Part shown: positions 1-6,847 of the stretch, piece by piece | Numbering within the stretch: position 1 is the stretch's first letter | How the letters are laid out: each line of letters opens with the position of its first letter | Source: Candidatus Bathyarchaeota archaeon | GTDB taxonomy: Archaea; Thermoproteota; Bathyarchaeia; Bathyarchaeales; Bathycorpusculaceae | DNA length: 7,051 nt | Reading direction: 5' to 3' | Assembly (NCBI GenBank): GCA_030589055.1 | Contig: JAUUWK010000056.1 | Location: 1 to 7,051, forward strand | Program-made: the position numbers and the translations under genes | The notes under the pieces: generated by a model | Databases searched by the model: none | Told to the model about the DNA's origin: nothing | What the model saw: the letters and a program-made list of their open reading frames with translations, nothing else

Positions 1-1
1 T

Positions 2-478
2 AATGTGCTGGCAGAAGGGTTTGTAACTGCGTATACAACTGGACTGGAGCCACCTGATGCAATAGGTAAATCTTGGGATGTTCAAACAGACGCTATTTTC
101 GATCAAAGATTAAAGGTTATACTAGTATTAGCTTTCGATGACTTGGGTGGTGTTGACCCGACAGGGCTGAAAATGTGGAGAACCGAAGTTGAGCTCGCGC
201 GCTCGGATGTCAACTTAGACGGAAAGGTAGACGGAGACGACGTCTCTGATGTAGGCAATGCTAACCCCTCAGAACCGGGTGATCCAAATTGGGAATCAAG
301 ACTCGATCTAAACGATGATCTCGTAATAGATGATGTAGACGTAAACATAGTGAACAATTACATTGGAGAGTCAGTTTGGGAAGATATTACATTTGAAGTT
401 GTCGTAGATTATGACCTCGAGCTCGTCTATGTCTTTGGAGTAACTGATCACCTCTCGATATTCGGTGTTCATTTATAA
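2..478 (+). CDS. C-terminal part of a dockerin-domain surface/secreted protein (5' end outside window)
   Basis: The reading frame is open to the left edge, so this is the last ~158 codons of a longer gene; the GTG at position 5 is not a convincing start. Numbering from that GTG as residue 1, two EF-hand-like calcium loops are spaced as in a type I dockerin. The first is DVNLDGKVDGDDV (ligands D68, N70, D72, D76, D79). The second is DLNDDLVIDDVDV (D101, N103, D105, D109, D112). They are joined by a GDPNW segment typical of the dockerin linker. After the pair come a beta-rich stretch and the ending TDHLSIFGVHL, a tail I associate with archaeal exported proteins. Dockerins bind cohesin modules in bacterial cellulosomes; in archaea they occur on large cell-surface proteins whose partners are mostly unknown. 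The preceding ~65 residues show no domain I recognise. The signal peptide and catalytic or adhesive part would lie upstream. The dockerin call is firm; the role of the whole protein is open. Confidence 0.8.
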   Translation, partial: NVLAEGFVTAYTTGLEPPDAIGKSWDVQTDAIFDQRLKVILVLAFDDLGGVDPTGLKMWRTEVELARSDVNLDGKVDGDDVSDVGNANPSEPGDPNWESRLDLNDDLVIDDVDVNIVNNYIGESVWEDITFEVVVDYDLELVYVFGVTDHLSIFGVHL

Positions 479-510
479 ACAGCCGTTAGGCAGATCCAAA
501 ACATATTCCC

Positions 511-521
511 TTTTTTTCTTT
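511..521 (+). terminator. Candidate oligo-T terminator after the dockerin gene
   Basis: A run of seven T, then C, then TT and further pyrimidines lies about 33 bases after the stop codon. Archaeal RNA polymerase often stops at such U-rich tracts without a hairpin. No stem-loop precedes it. The call is based on position and composition only. Confidence 0.4.
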
Positions 522-589
522 CACCAGTGTACATGAATATTTAGAGTCGAGCTAAGCAAAGGAATCAATCTGAGAAATCTTATCAACCT

Positions 590-610
590 CGGATGTGATT
601 ATCCCATCCG
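590..610. promoter_or_regulatory. 21-base near-perfect palindrome, candidate operator
   Basis: CGGATG (590-595) is mirrored by CATCCG (605-610), and inside them GAT (597-599) is mirrored by ATC (601-603) around a central T at 600. Only one position per arm (596/604) fails to pair. It lies about 33 bp upstream of the TATA-like box of the large TPR-nitrilase gene, where an activator or dimeric regulator could bind. As RNA it could instead form a hairpin at the end of the dockerin transcript. The sequence alone does not decide between these. Confidence 0.35.
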
Positions 611-637
611 AATAAATGAGATGCATGTTGCTTTCTC

Positions 638-650
638 AAAAGAATTATAT
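638..650 (+). promoter_or_regulatory. Candidate BRE/TATA promoter of the TPR-nitrilase gene
   Basis: AAAAG followed by AATTATAT (643-650) resembles an archaeal BRE plus TATA box. A start site about 25 bp downstream (around 672-676) would leave a ~40-base leader before the ATG at 714. A second A/T-rich candidate, TTAATAT at 671-677, would place initiation near 700 with a very short leader. No good Shine-Dalgarno precedes the ATG (only a GGG at 705-707), which slightly favours the short-leader option. Confidence 0.35.
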
Positions 651-713
651 CCTTGAGGATGCTAGGTTCATTAATATCATCTGTATTATTGTTGCTTATT
701 TGATGGGATTGCG

Positions 714-3700
714 ATGGCTCTAGATCTTAGCCCAGAGGTAAAAGCCAAAGAAATGGAAAGAGAATGTGAATGGCTCGAAGCAGCAGAATCTTACGAACAA
801 GCATCACATTTCAAATCAGGAACCTCCGCCGCAGAGATTTGGCAAAGGATAGGCTTTTGCTACAAACAGGCTTCTAAACAGGCTAGAGACCTAGGAGAAT
901 TCAAGAAACTCAGAAGATTGGCAGTAGAAGCCTACAAAAACTCTGCTAAATTTTTTGAAAAGGAAGAAAGCTTGGAAAATCAGGGGAAAAACGCGCAATG
1001 TAATGCAATCGCGGAATATACGCGTTCCTGGCTAGCATCCAGTCCTAAAGAGAAGAAGAAGATGCTTGATGACTGCCGTGCTTTTGGAAACATAGCCTTG
1101 AAGACGTTTAGAAATGCTGGGGATGAACTGAATTACGGCAAAACTTGTAACACCTTATTGCTATGCTTCAATGAACGTTTACCTCTTGCGTCTACTGAGA
1201 AGGAAAAGCGGGTCATTGCTCAAGAAGGGTTAGATTGTGGCAACAAGGCCATTTCAGTTCTATCAAAGCTTGACAACAAGAGTGAACTCCTTCAGGCTTA
1301 TTCTATGGCGAGCCTTGTGAACTGGTATGTCGCAAACATAAGTGAACAAGAAGAAGAGAGAAAAAAACTGGCGAATAGAAGCTTGAGATACTCAAAGAAA
1401 GCGGTGGCACTTTCCAAAAAGGTTGATAATCCTTATTTCACTGCTCTGTCACGATGGGCTGCAGCTTTGTGTACCCTTTTCTTCACTGAAAAAATTGAAT
1501 CCGCGTTAAAATATGCCAAAGAAATGCTACAACAAGGATTTATAGTGAACGATAATTACCTAAAAGGTGTAGCGTCATACATACTTGCATTTACCACAGA
1601 CTGGATGATTCCAAGGGAAGCGAATCCAGATAAAAAGAAGAAAAGGCGCGAAGACATTATTAAATACGCTGAAGACGCTATACAGCATCTTCAATTGGCC
1701 TCTCAAGATTCCGTCATCGCGGAAACCTATCTGTTCTACGTCGAAAGCTACTCTTCCCTAGCACGTGATTTTGCAGTTAATCCATCAAAAAAACTCATTT
1801 TTTCAAAAAAAGCAGTAGAGACTGGACGGAAAGGATTAGAATACGCAGTTCGCTCAGGTTCCCCAGACGCTATAGGCTCTACTCTTCACGCTTTGAGCAA
1901 AGCGTTGAATTCTTGTTCTAACTTGGAACAAAGAAAAGATGAAAAAACAAAGTTGTTAGAAGAGGCTCTAGGTTATAGAAAAGAGTACATCAAAACTGTA
2001 GAAAGATCCTTCCCGTCAAACGATTGGGTTCGTGGCGTTGGCAAGACCTATGCAGCACAAATAGAAGCAGAGTTAGCAGGATTAGAAACAGATGAAGGCA
2101 AAAAGATGAAACTTTTCGCAAATTCTATCTCAGATATGGAAGCCGGGATTTCACACTCCAAAAAATGGATCTCGTCTCGCCCTACGCCATCCCTCATAGT
2201 TTTTGTTGCAGGATTCGAAGACACGTTTGGAGGAATGCTGACCGAAAGGTATCAACTGACTAAAGACAAAGAGATTTTGACCAGAGCAATTCAAGTTTTC
2301 AATGATGCAGCTGAGAAATTCAAGAAAGTTGACCTACCAAGCCGTGTCGCTGAGTCCTACTGGAAAATAGCAAGAAACAAGGACTACCTTGGCAAACATC
2401 AAGAGGCGGCAGAAAATTTCAAAGGCGCATCCACATATTACAAGGCTGCGGCTCAAAAAATCCATCAATTTGCTGACTTCTATCAGGGTTACGCAGTTTA
2501 CATGGAAGCATGGAATGAAATCGAGAAAGCCAAACTCGCCCATAAACGGGAAGAATATGCCATTGCAAAACAAAACTACGAGAAGACCGCAACTCTTCTG
2601 AACAAATCAAAATTGTGGAATCACCTTTCTTTGAACTTCCTTGCATGGTCACTGTTGGAGCATGCAGAAGATTCAAGCAGACAAGAAAAAAGCATCGAGG
2701 CGATGGAATCCTTCACGAAAGCGGCAAAGTTGTTTGGAGAGGCAAAAGAATCCATCGAGGGCGCTCACGCGCAGCTGGAAAGAATTGAACAAGCTGATCT
2801 AATCAAAGCTTCGGACACACGAGAAAAATACTGTCTTGGAAGGATCGCCGTGGAAGAAGCAAAAATCCTGGATAGACAAGGAGACCATATTGCTAGCTCT
2901 GGAAAATACGGTTCTGCAGTCCAAAGATTTCAAAAAGCAGCTGATAACATGGAAGAGTCAGATCGCCAAGAGTTGATGCCCATAATTTGCCTCTGCCGCG
3001 CTTGGAAAACAATGACGCTAGCAGAAGCAGAAAACTCACCCGACTTATATTTGGAAGCTTGTAAGCTTTTCGAGGAATCTAAAGAATATAGTGTTACCGA
3101 AAAAACCAAAATGTTAGCCTTGGGCCATAGCCGCTTCTGCAAAGCGCTTGAAGCTGGGACGAGATTTGAGGAAACAAGAGATATGAAGTTGCACTTGGCT
3201 GCAACTCAGCACCTAGAAAGCGCAGCGAACTACTATGTTAAAGCTGGCTTTAAAACGGCCTCGGAATACGCGATCGCTACACAACGCCTCTTTGACGGCT
3301 ACATTTACATGGACAATGCCAACAAGGAAACAGACCCGGAAAAAAAAGCGAGATATTACATTGTTGTCGAAAGGATCTTAAAGACTTCAGCTCAATCATA
3401 CATGAAAGCAAAGCATCCAGAAAAAGCCGAGCAAGTTCACAGACTTCTAGACAAGATCAAAGAGGAACGAAAGCTAGCAATGTCATTAAGCGAAGTTTTA
3501 CACGCACCGACTATGACTTCATCAACGGCGAGTTTCGTTACGCCAGCACCAACCTATGAAAAGGCTGTTGGCCTAGAAAGATTCGAGCACGCTAACATCC
3601 AAGGCCATCTTGCAGTTCCAGAAGAAGCTGCTATAGAAGAAGACCTTGAAATTCAACTGGACCTTGTTAACGTTGCTAAGAGCTTTGGGTTAATAGTAAG

Positions 3701-4853
3701 AATTGACAATCTTATCCCTAAAGGGTTTAGGGTGACGGAAGCACCTCCTGAATATGCTGTAAAAGATGGATCAATAGACTTGGGAGGAAAGCGGTTTGAC
3801 CCTCTCAAAGTTGAATCAATCAAGATCTTGGTGCGAGCGACCGACTTTGGCGTCTTCAAAGTGAGTCCGCAAGTAGTTTATATCGACGAGACTGGGCAGT
3901 TTCGAACATGCAGACCTGAAGCTGTGCACGTAAAGGTGGGTGCACCCGTAAGGCGATTCCCAGAGGGGCGACCTAAGAAGAAATACCAAATTGTTTACTG
4001 GGACCTCCTTTCAAAATTTTCAAAGATCCCGAAGAGTAAGTGTAGAGTTGCCCTCGCTCAGATTGGCGTATCCAAGTCAGGCGATGTCGTACACGAATTC
4101 TACGAGGAGAAAGCCGCTGGCCTCTTTGGACTTCGACAAGACAAAGTTGAACTTGTAAGGCTCAAAGTTAAAAACATGATAGAAATCGCCCATGCGAAAT
4201 CTGTCAACGTCCTACTCTTTCCAGAACTTACCGTTGACCTTAACTACAAAGAACTGTTAGAAGATATAGTGAGCCTGGCAAAAGCCTACGAGATGTACAT
4301 TATTCCAGGATCATACCATGACCAGAAAACAAAGCGCAACGTCAGCGTGGTCATAGGACCCGATGGAATCCTTTGGCAACAGGAAAAGCACATTCCAGCC
4401 ATCATACACTACGAAGGTAGAATGTTGAGTGAGGGAATAGATGTTGGAGAGCTCCCTAGAAAAACATTCGTCTGCAACACTGAGTTTGGAAGAATTGCAA
4501 TCATTATATGCCGAGACTTCCTCGACATGGACCTGAGGGTGGAACTGAAAAACATTGAACCTCCAATAGATCTTGTCTTAAATCCAGCTTTCACTCCAGT
4601 TACAGCCGACTTCAAGGCAGTCCACTTCGATGCCCGCAGATCCATATACGCCTACTGCTTCTTTGCTAACGTTGCAGAATTTGGCAATTCTCTCATATCC
4701 ACACCGGAAAAGGAACGCGTTGAAAGAACAATACCGCCGAAGGAGGAAGGTCTAATCTACAAGGACATAGACCTCATACAACTTCGGTTAGAACGCGAAA
4801 AATGGGAAAAATTAAAAAAGAAAGGAAAAGGCTTCATACAAAGCACGAGATAA
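714..4853 (+). CDS. Giant TPR-like repeat protein with C-terminal nitrilase (carbon-nitrogen hydrolase) domain
   Basis: This encodes 1379 residues without a signal peptide or membrane segment, so it is probably cytoplasmic. Residues ~1-925 are almost entirely amphipathic helices with TPR-like pairs, e.g. 20-54, 263-295, 545-580, 608-680 and 726-745. A Ser/Thr/Pro-rich linker (~931-947) leads to a beta-rich, Ig-like domain at ~972-1078 (LIPKGF, GVFKVSPQVVYIDETG). The C-terminus (~1110-1365) is a nitrilase-superfamily fold. It has the catalytic Glu in LLFPELTV (E1171), Lys in QQEKHIP (K1225), Cys in IIICRDF (C1266), the supporting Glu in HYEGRML (E1234), and the late HFDARRSIYAYCFFAN motif. Family members hydrolyse or transfer amide/nitrile C-N bonds through the Cys. 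With the triad intact I infer an active amidase-type enzyme; the substrate is unknown. Ordinary nitrilases have about 260-320 residues, so some 1100 are extra. ATG714 is the only start codon in this frame after the stop at 672. The gene ends 32 bases before coaBC with no evident promoter between, so cotranscription is likely. Confidence 0.85.
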   Translation: MALDLSPEVKAKEMERECEWLEAAESYEQASHFKSGTSAAEIWQRIGFCYKQASKQARDLGEFKKLRRLAVEAYKNSAKFFEKEESLENQGKNAQCNAIAEYTRSWLASSPKEKKKMLDDCRAFGNIALKTFRNAGDELNYGKTCNTLLLCFNERLPLASTEKEKRVIAQEGLDCGNKAISVLSKLDNKSELLQAYSMASLVNWYVANISEQEEERKKLANRSLRYSKKAVALSKKVDNPYFTALSRWAAALCTLFFTEKIESALKYAKEMLQQGFIVNDNYLKGVASYILAFTTDWMIPREANPDKKKKRREDIIKYAEDAIQHLQLASQDSVIAETYLFYVESYSSLARDFAVNPSKKLIFSKKAVETGRKGLEYAVRSGSPDAIGSTLHALSKALNSCSNLEQRKDEKTKLLEEALGYRKEYIKTVERSFPSNDWVRGVGKTYAAQIEAELAGLETDEGKKMKLFANSISDMEAGISHSKKWISSRPTPSLIVFVAGFEDTFGGMLTERYQLTKDKEILTRAIQVFNDAAEKFKKVDLPSRVAESYWKIARNKDYLGKHQEAAENFKGASTYYKAAAQKIHQFADFYQGYAVYMEAWNEIEKAKLAHKREEYAIAKQNYEKTATLLNKSKLWNHLSLNFLAWSLLEHAEDSSRQEKSIEAMESFTKAAKLFGEAKESIEGAHAQLERIEQADLIKASDTREKYCLGRIAVEEAKILDRQGDHIASSGKYGSAVQRFQKAADNMEESDRQELMPIICLCRAWKTMTLAEAENSPDLYLEACKLFEESKEYSVTEKTKMLALGHSRFCKALEAGTRFEETRDMKLHLAATQHLESAANYYVKAGFKTASEYAIATQRLFDGYIYMDNANKETDPEKKARYYIVVERILKTSAQSYMKAKHPEKAEQVHRLLDKIKEERKLAMSLSEVLHAPTMTSSTASFVTPAPTYEKAVGLERFEHANIQGHLAVPEEAAIEEDLEIQLDLVNVAKSFGLIVRIDNLIPKGFRVTEAPPEYAVKDGSIDLGGKRFDPLKVESIKILVRATDFGVFKVSPQVVYIDETGQFRTCRPEAVHVKVGAPVRRFPEGRPKKKYQIVYWDLLSKFSKIPKSKCRVALAQIGVSKSGDVVHEFYEEKAAGLFGLRQDKVELVRLKVKNMIEIAHAKSVNVLLFPELTVDLNYKELLEDIVSLAKAYEMYIIPGSYHDQKTKRNVSVVIGPDGILWQQEKHIPAIIHYEGRMLSEGIDVGELPRKTFVCNTEFGRIAIIICRDFLDMDLRVELKNIEPPIDLVLNPAFTPVTADFKAVHFDARRSIYAYCFFANVAEFGNSLISTPEKERVERTIPPKEEGLIYKDIDLIQLRLEREKWEKLKKKGKGFIQSTR

Positions 4854-4872
4854 CACACGACAAATAGAAAAT

Positions 4873-4878
4873 GGAGGT
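4873..4878 (+). promoter_or_regulatory. Strong ribosome binding site GGAGGT fixing the TTG start of coaBC
   Basis: GGAGGT matches the complement of the 16S rRNA 3' end and stands seven bases before the TTG at 4886. The frame has a stop immediately upstream (4880-4882), and the next in-frame ATG (4916) has no such site. The rare TTG start is therefore the best choice. Confidence 0.75.
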
Positions 4879-4885
4879 ATGAAGT

Positions 4886-6157
4886 TTGTCTGAAATTCAC
4901 CCTTCAAAGGATATAATGGGAAGTGAGTCAACCCTATTAAAAGATCGAAAGATTGCACTCTGTATTACAGGAAGTGTTGCAGCCATCAAATGCCCAGAAA
5001 TCTCCCGTGAACTTATGCGGCAAGGCGCAGAAGTTTACGCAATTATGTCAGCCATGGCTCAAAAGATAATTCATCCGTATGTCATGGAGTGGGCTACCGG
5101 AAATCAAGTTGTAACAGAGCTAACTGGAAAAATTGAGCATGTTATGTTGGCCGGCGAGTTTTCGGAGAAGGCTGACCTGATTTTGGTGGCTCCAGCAACA
5201 GCAAACTCCATCGGCAAAATTGCCTGTGGAATAGATGACACACCTGTCACCACGGTAGTTTCAACAGCCTTAGGGACAGGTGTACCAGTTATGGTCATAC
5301 CGGCGATGCATGAGTCGATGTATCGCCATCCCGTAGTGACCGAGAACATTGCGAAGCTTCAATCCTTAGGCGTGATGTTTGTTATGCCGAGAGTGAAGGA
5401 AGGAAAGGCCAAGATCGCTGAAACAAGGGAAATTGTTGAAACCGTTGTTTACAGGTTCACCACCAAAAAGGACCTGGTCAAAAAAAAGGTACTGGTTACA
5501 GCTGGTCCCACTTTAGAGTATTTAGACCCTATGAGAGTGATCACGAACAGAAGCTCTGGGAAGACCGGAGTAGCAATAGTTAAAGAAGCACTATCAAGAG
5601 GAGCTGAAGTAACCCTAATCTACGGCCTTGGAACCGCTAAGCCCCCTGTCGGAGCCAAGACAATCTCTGTGGAAACTACTCAAGAAATGTATGAAGCAGT
5701 TACGTCTGAGCTAAAGTCTCAGAAATACGATGCTATGATAGCTGCTGCTGCCGTGGCGGATTGGGCGCCAGAGAAAAGGTATCAACACAAAGTTCCCACG
5801 AGCATCAGAAACAAACTCATAGTAAAATTGAAGCCAACTCCAAAAATCATCGATGTCGTAAAGAAGATTAGCCCAGACACATTTCTTGTGGCTTTCCGAG
5901 CGGAATCCAACATGTCTGATGAACAGCTGATTCAAAGCGCCTACGAGCGACTCAAGAAAGCGAAGGCAGACCTCATCACCGCAAACGACATTGGACGAAA
6001 AGGTGCTGGCTTCTCATGTGACACCAACGAGGTCTTCATTATTGACACAAATAAAAAAGTCATCCATGTTCCCCTTACCACGAAACGAGAAGTTGCTAAA
6101 AACATCTTCGACACAATCATCAACAAACTAAAAGAGACCCCACGCACACACGCATAA
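4886..6157 (+). CDS. coaBC: Bifunctional phosphopantothenoylcysteine decarboxylase / phosphopantothenate-cysteine ligase
   Basis: CoaBC joins cysteine to 4'-phosphopantothenate and decarboxylates the product to 4'-phosphopantetheine, in the cytosol. The N-terminal FMN-dependent decarboxylase (~20-190) shows ITGSVAAIK, the probable catalytic His in IEHVMLAG (H85), ADLILVAPATAN, GIDDTPVTT and PAMHESMY (139-146). The C-terminal ligase (~198-417) shows VTAGPTLEYLDPMRVITN, NRSSGKTG (N221 matches the Asn important in E. coli CoaB), AAAVADWAPEK, VAFRAES and ANDIGRKGAGF. The 423-residue length is normal for the fusion. Compared with E. coli, PAMN reads PAMH, and the ACGD segment carrying the reducing Cys reads EGKAKIA. 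I recall similar wording in archaeal homologues, so this is probably a lineage trait and not damage. Translation most likely starts at TTG 4886 behind GGAGGT; the first ~20 residues are a poorly conserved extension. The gene lies 32 bases after the TPR-nitrilase gene and is followed after 64 bases by coaD, the next CoA-pathway gene. Confidence 0.95.
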   Translation: MSEIHPSKDIMGSESTLLKDRKIALCITGSVAAIKCPEISRELMRQGAEVYAIMSAMAQKIIHPYVMEWATGNQVVTELTGKIEHVMLAGEFSEKADLILVAPATANSIGKIACGIDDTPVTTVVSTALGTGVPVMVIPAMHESMYRHPVVTENIAKLQSLGVMFVMPRVKEGKAKIAETREIVETVVYRFTTKKDLVKKKVLVTAGPTLEYLDPMRVITNRSSGKTGVAIVKEALSRGAEVTLIYGLGTAKPPVGAKTISVETTQEMYEAVTSELKSQKYDAMIAAAAVADWAPEKRYQHKVPTSIRNKLIVKLKPTPKIIDVVKKISPDTFLVAFRAESNMSDEQLIQSAYERLKKAKADLITANDIGRKGAGFSCDTNEVFIIDTNKKVIHVPLTTKREVAKNIFDTIINKLKETPRTHA

Positions 6158-6185
6158 CAGTCCACAAGTTAATGGTTTCTAACCA

Positions 6186-6198
6186 GATAAATTTATTA
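6186..6198 (+). promoter_or_regulatory. BRE/TATA promoter giving a leaderless coaD transcript
   Basis: GATAAA (6186-6191) followed by TTTATTA (6192-6198) fits an archaeal BRE-TATA pair. The TATA centre is about 27 bp before the A of the coaD ATG, the usual distance to the transcription start, so the mRNA should begin at or next to the start codon. No Shine-Dalgarno is present, which agrees. A short GGTT-TCT-AACC hairpin (6174-6184) lies just upstream, possibly at the end of the coaBC transcript. Confidence 0.6.
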
Positions 6199-6221
6199 GA
6201 ATTCCCACAGATTACCAACAT

Positions 6222-6719
6222 ATGAAGAAAGCAGTTTATGCAGGAAGCTTCGATCCACCAACAAACGGTCATCTATGGATGATCAAACAAGGAGCAAGAT
6301 TATTTGATCTGTTAATTGTGGCAATAGGAGTAAGTCCTAACAAAAAATACGCTTTTTCTCTTGATGCAAGAGTTGAAATGCTGAGAAACATCACGAAACC
6401 ATATCGAAACACATCAGTGGAAACCTTTGAGAATCAATTTCTGGTCAATTATGCAAAATCTGTAGAGGCATGTTATGTCTTGAGGGGCATTAGATCTGAA
6501 GGTGATTACGAATACGAACGTGCAATGAGATACATCAACAGTGATTTAGATCCTAATATTCTGACTGTGTTTCTGATACCGCCCAGAGAAATCGCAGAGA
6601 TAAGCTCAAGTTTCATCAAAGATTTAGTTGGTCCTAGAGGGTGGGAAAAAATAGTCAAGAAATACGTTCCTAGATCAGTATACGAGAAATTGCTGAAACA
6701 GTTTAGAAACCGATCATAA
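6222..6719 (+). CDS. coaD: Pantetheine-phosphate adenylyltransferase (PPAT), bacterial-type family
   Basis: CoaD transfers AMP from ATP to 4'-phosphopantetheine, giving dephospho-CoA and pyrophosphate, the penultimate step of CoA synthesis. The 165 residues form one nucleotidyltransferase domain close to the usual ~160. It has YAGSFDPPTNGH (8-17 hold the GxFDPxTxGH signature; S9 and H17 match T10 and H18 of E. coli CoaD). It also has SPNKKYAF (K41 corresponds to K42), VLRGIRSEGDYEYE (R88, R91) and AEISSSFIKDLVG (127-130, the ISSS phosphate-binding motif). The aromatic stretch before ISSS (WSF in E. coli) is IAE here. Archaea normally use a different PPAT family (COG1019, GGTFDxLHxGH type), so a COG0669-type enzyme in an otherwise archaeal window is notable and suggests acquisition from bacteria. 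The ATG is supported by the TATA box about 27 bp upstream, implying a leaderless message independent of coaBC, although readthrough from coaBC is possible. Confidence 0.93.
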   Translation: MKKAVYAGSFDPPTNGHLWMIKQGARLFDLLIVAIGVSPNKKYAFSLDARVEMLRNITKPYRNTSVETFENQFLVNYAKSVEACYVLRGIRSEGDYEYERAMRYINSDLDPNILTVFLIPPREIAEISSSFIKDLVGPRGWEKIVKKYVPRSVYEKLLKQFRNRS

Positions 6720-6816
6720 TCTGCCACACGCGTTTATCCCACACACTTTAATTTCATATTTGGCATTCACTATTGTAGAAGTAGCGCGTAGCACGCACAC
6801 GTAAAACTGACAATTG

Positions 6817-6845
6817 TGGACCGGGCGGGACTTGAACCCTCCAAC
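6817..6845 (-). tRNA. 3' end of a tRNA (T-arm and acceptor strand); partial or remnant
   Basis: Read on the minus strand, 6841-6817 gives GAGGG, the loop TTCAAGT, CCCGC, then CCGGTCC and A. These match T-stem, T-loop (54-60), T-stem, acceptor strand (66-72) and discriminator base of a tRNA. No CCA is encoded. The T-stem pairs at four of five positions, with an A-G mismatch at 50/64. The matching 5' acceptor strand GGACCGG, a D-arm and a normal anticodon loop are not found on this strand inside the window. This may be a decayed tRNA copy, the attachment-site scar of an integrated element, the 3' exon of an intron-bearing or split tRNA, or a tRNA whose 5' half lies beyond 7051. A TATA-like GTATATTT on the minus strand (6915-6908) could drive it. 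The amino acid cannot be assigned. Confidence 0.6.
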
Positions 6846-6847
6846 AA

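Noticed and set aside
103..357. 84-codon minus-strand open frame over the dockerin region
   Set aside because: It is antisense to clear EF-hand motifs and gives a low-complexity Ser/Thr-rich product.
2031..2048. GVGKT in the TPR-like region, resembling a nucleotide-binding P-loop
   Set aside because: The spacing GxxxxGK[ST] is not met (a Trp stands where the first Gly should be), it lies within a helical stretch, and no Walker B follows.
2334..2676. Open frames of 70-85 codons on either strand inside the TPR-nitrilase gene
   Set aside because: They overlap a long, well-supported coding sequence, lack recognisable domains or start signals, and look like shadows of its codon pattern.
4871..4893. 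Tiny ORFs at ATG 4871 (ATGGAGGTATGA) and ATG 4879 (ATG AAG TTT GTC TGA) around the coaBC start
   Set aside because: The first contains the ribosome binding site itself and the second has zero spacing to it. Neither is likely to be translated as a regulatory leader.
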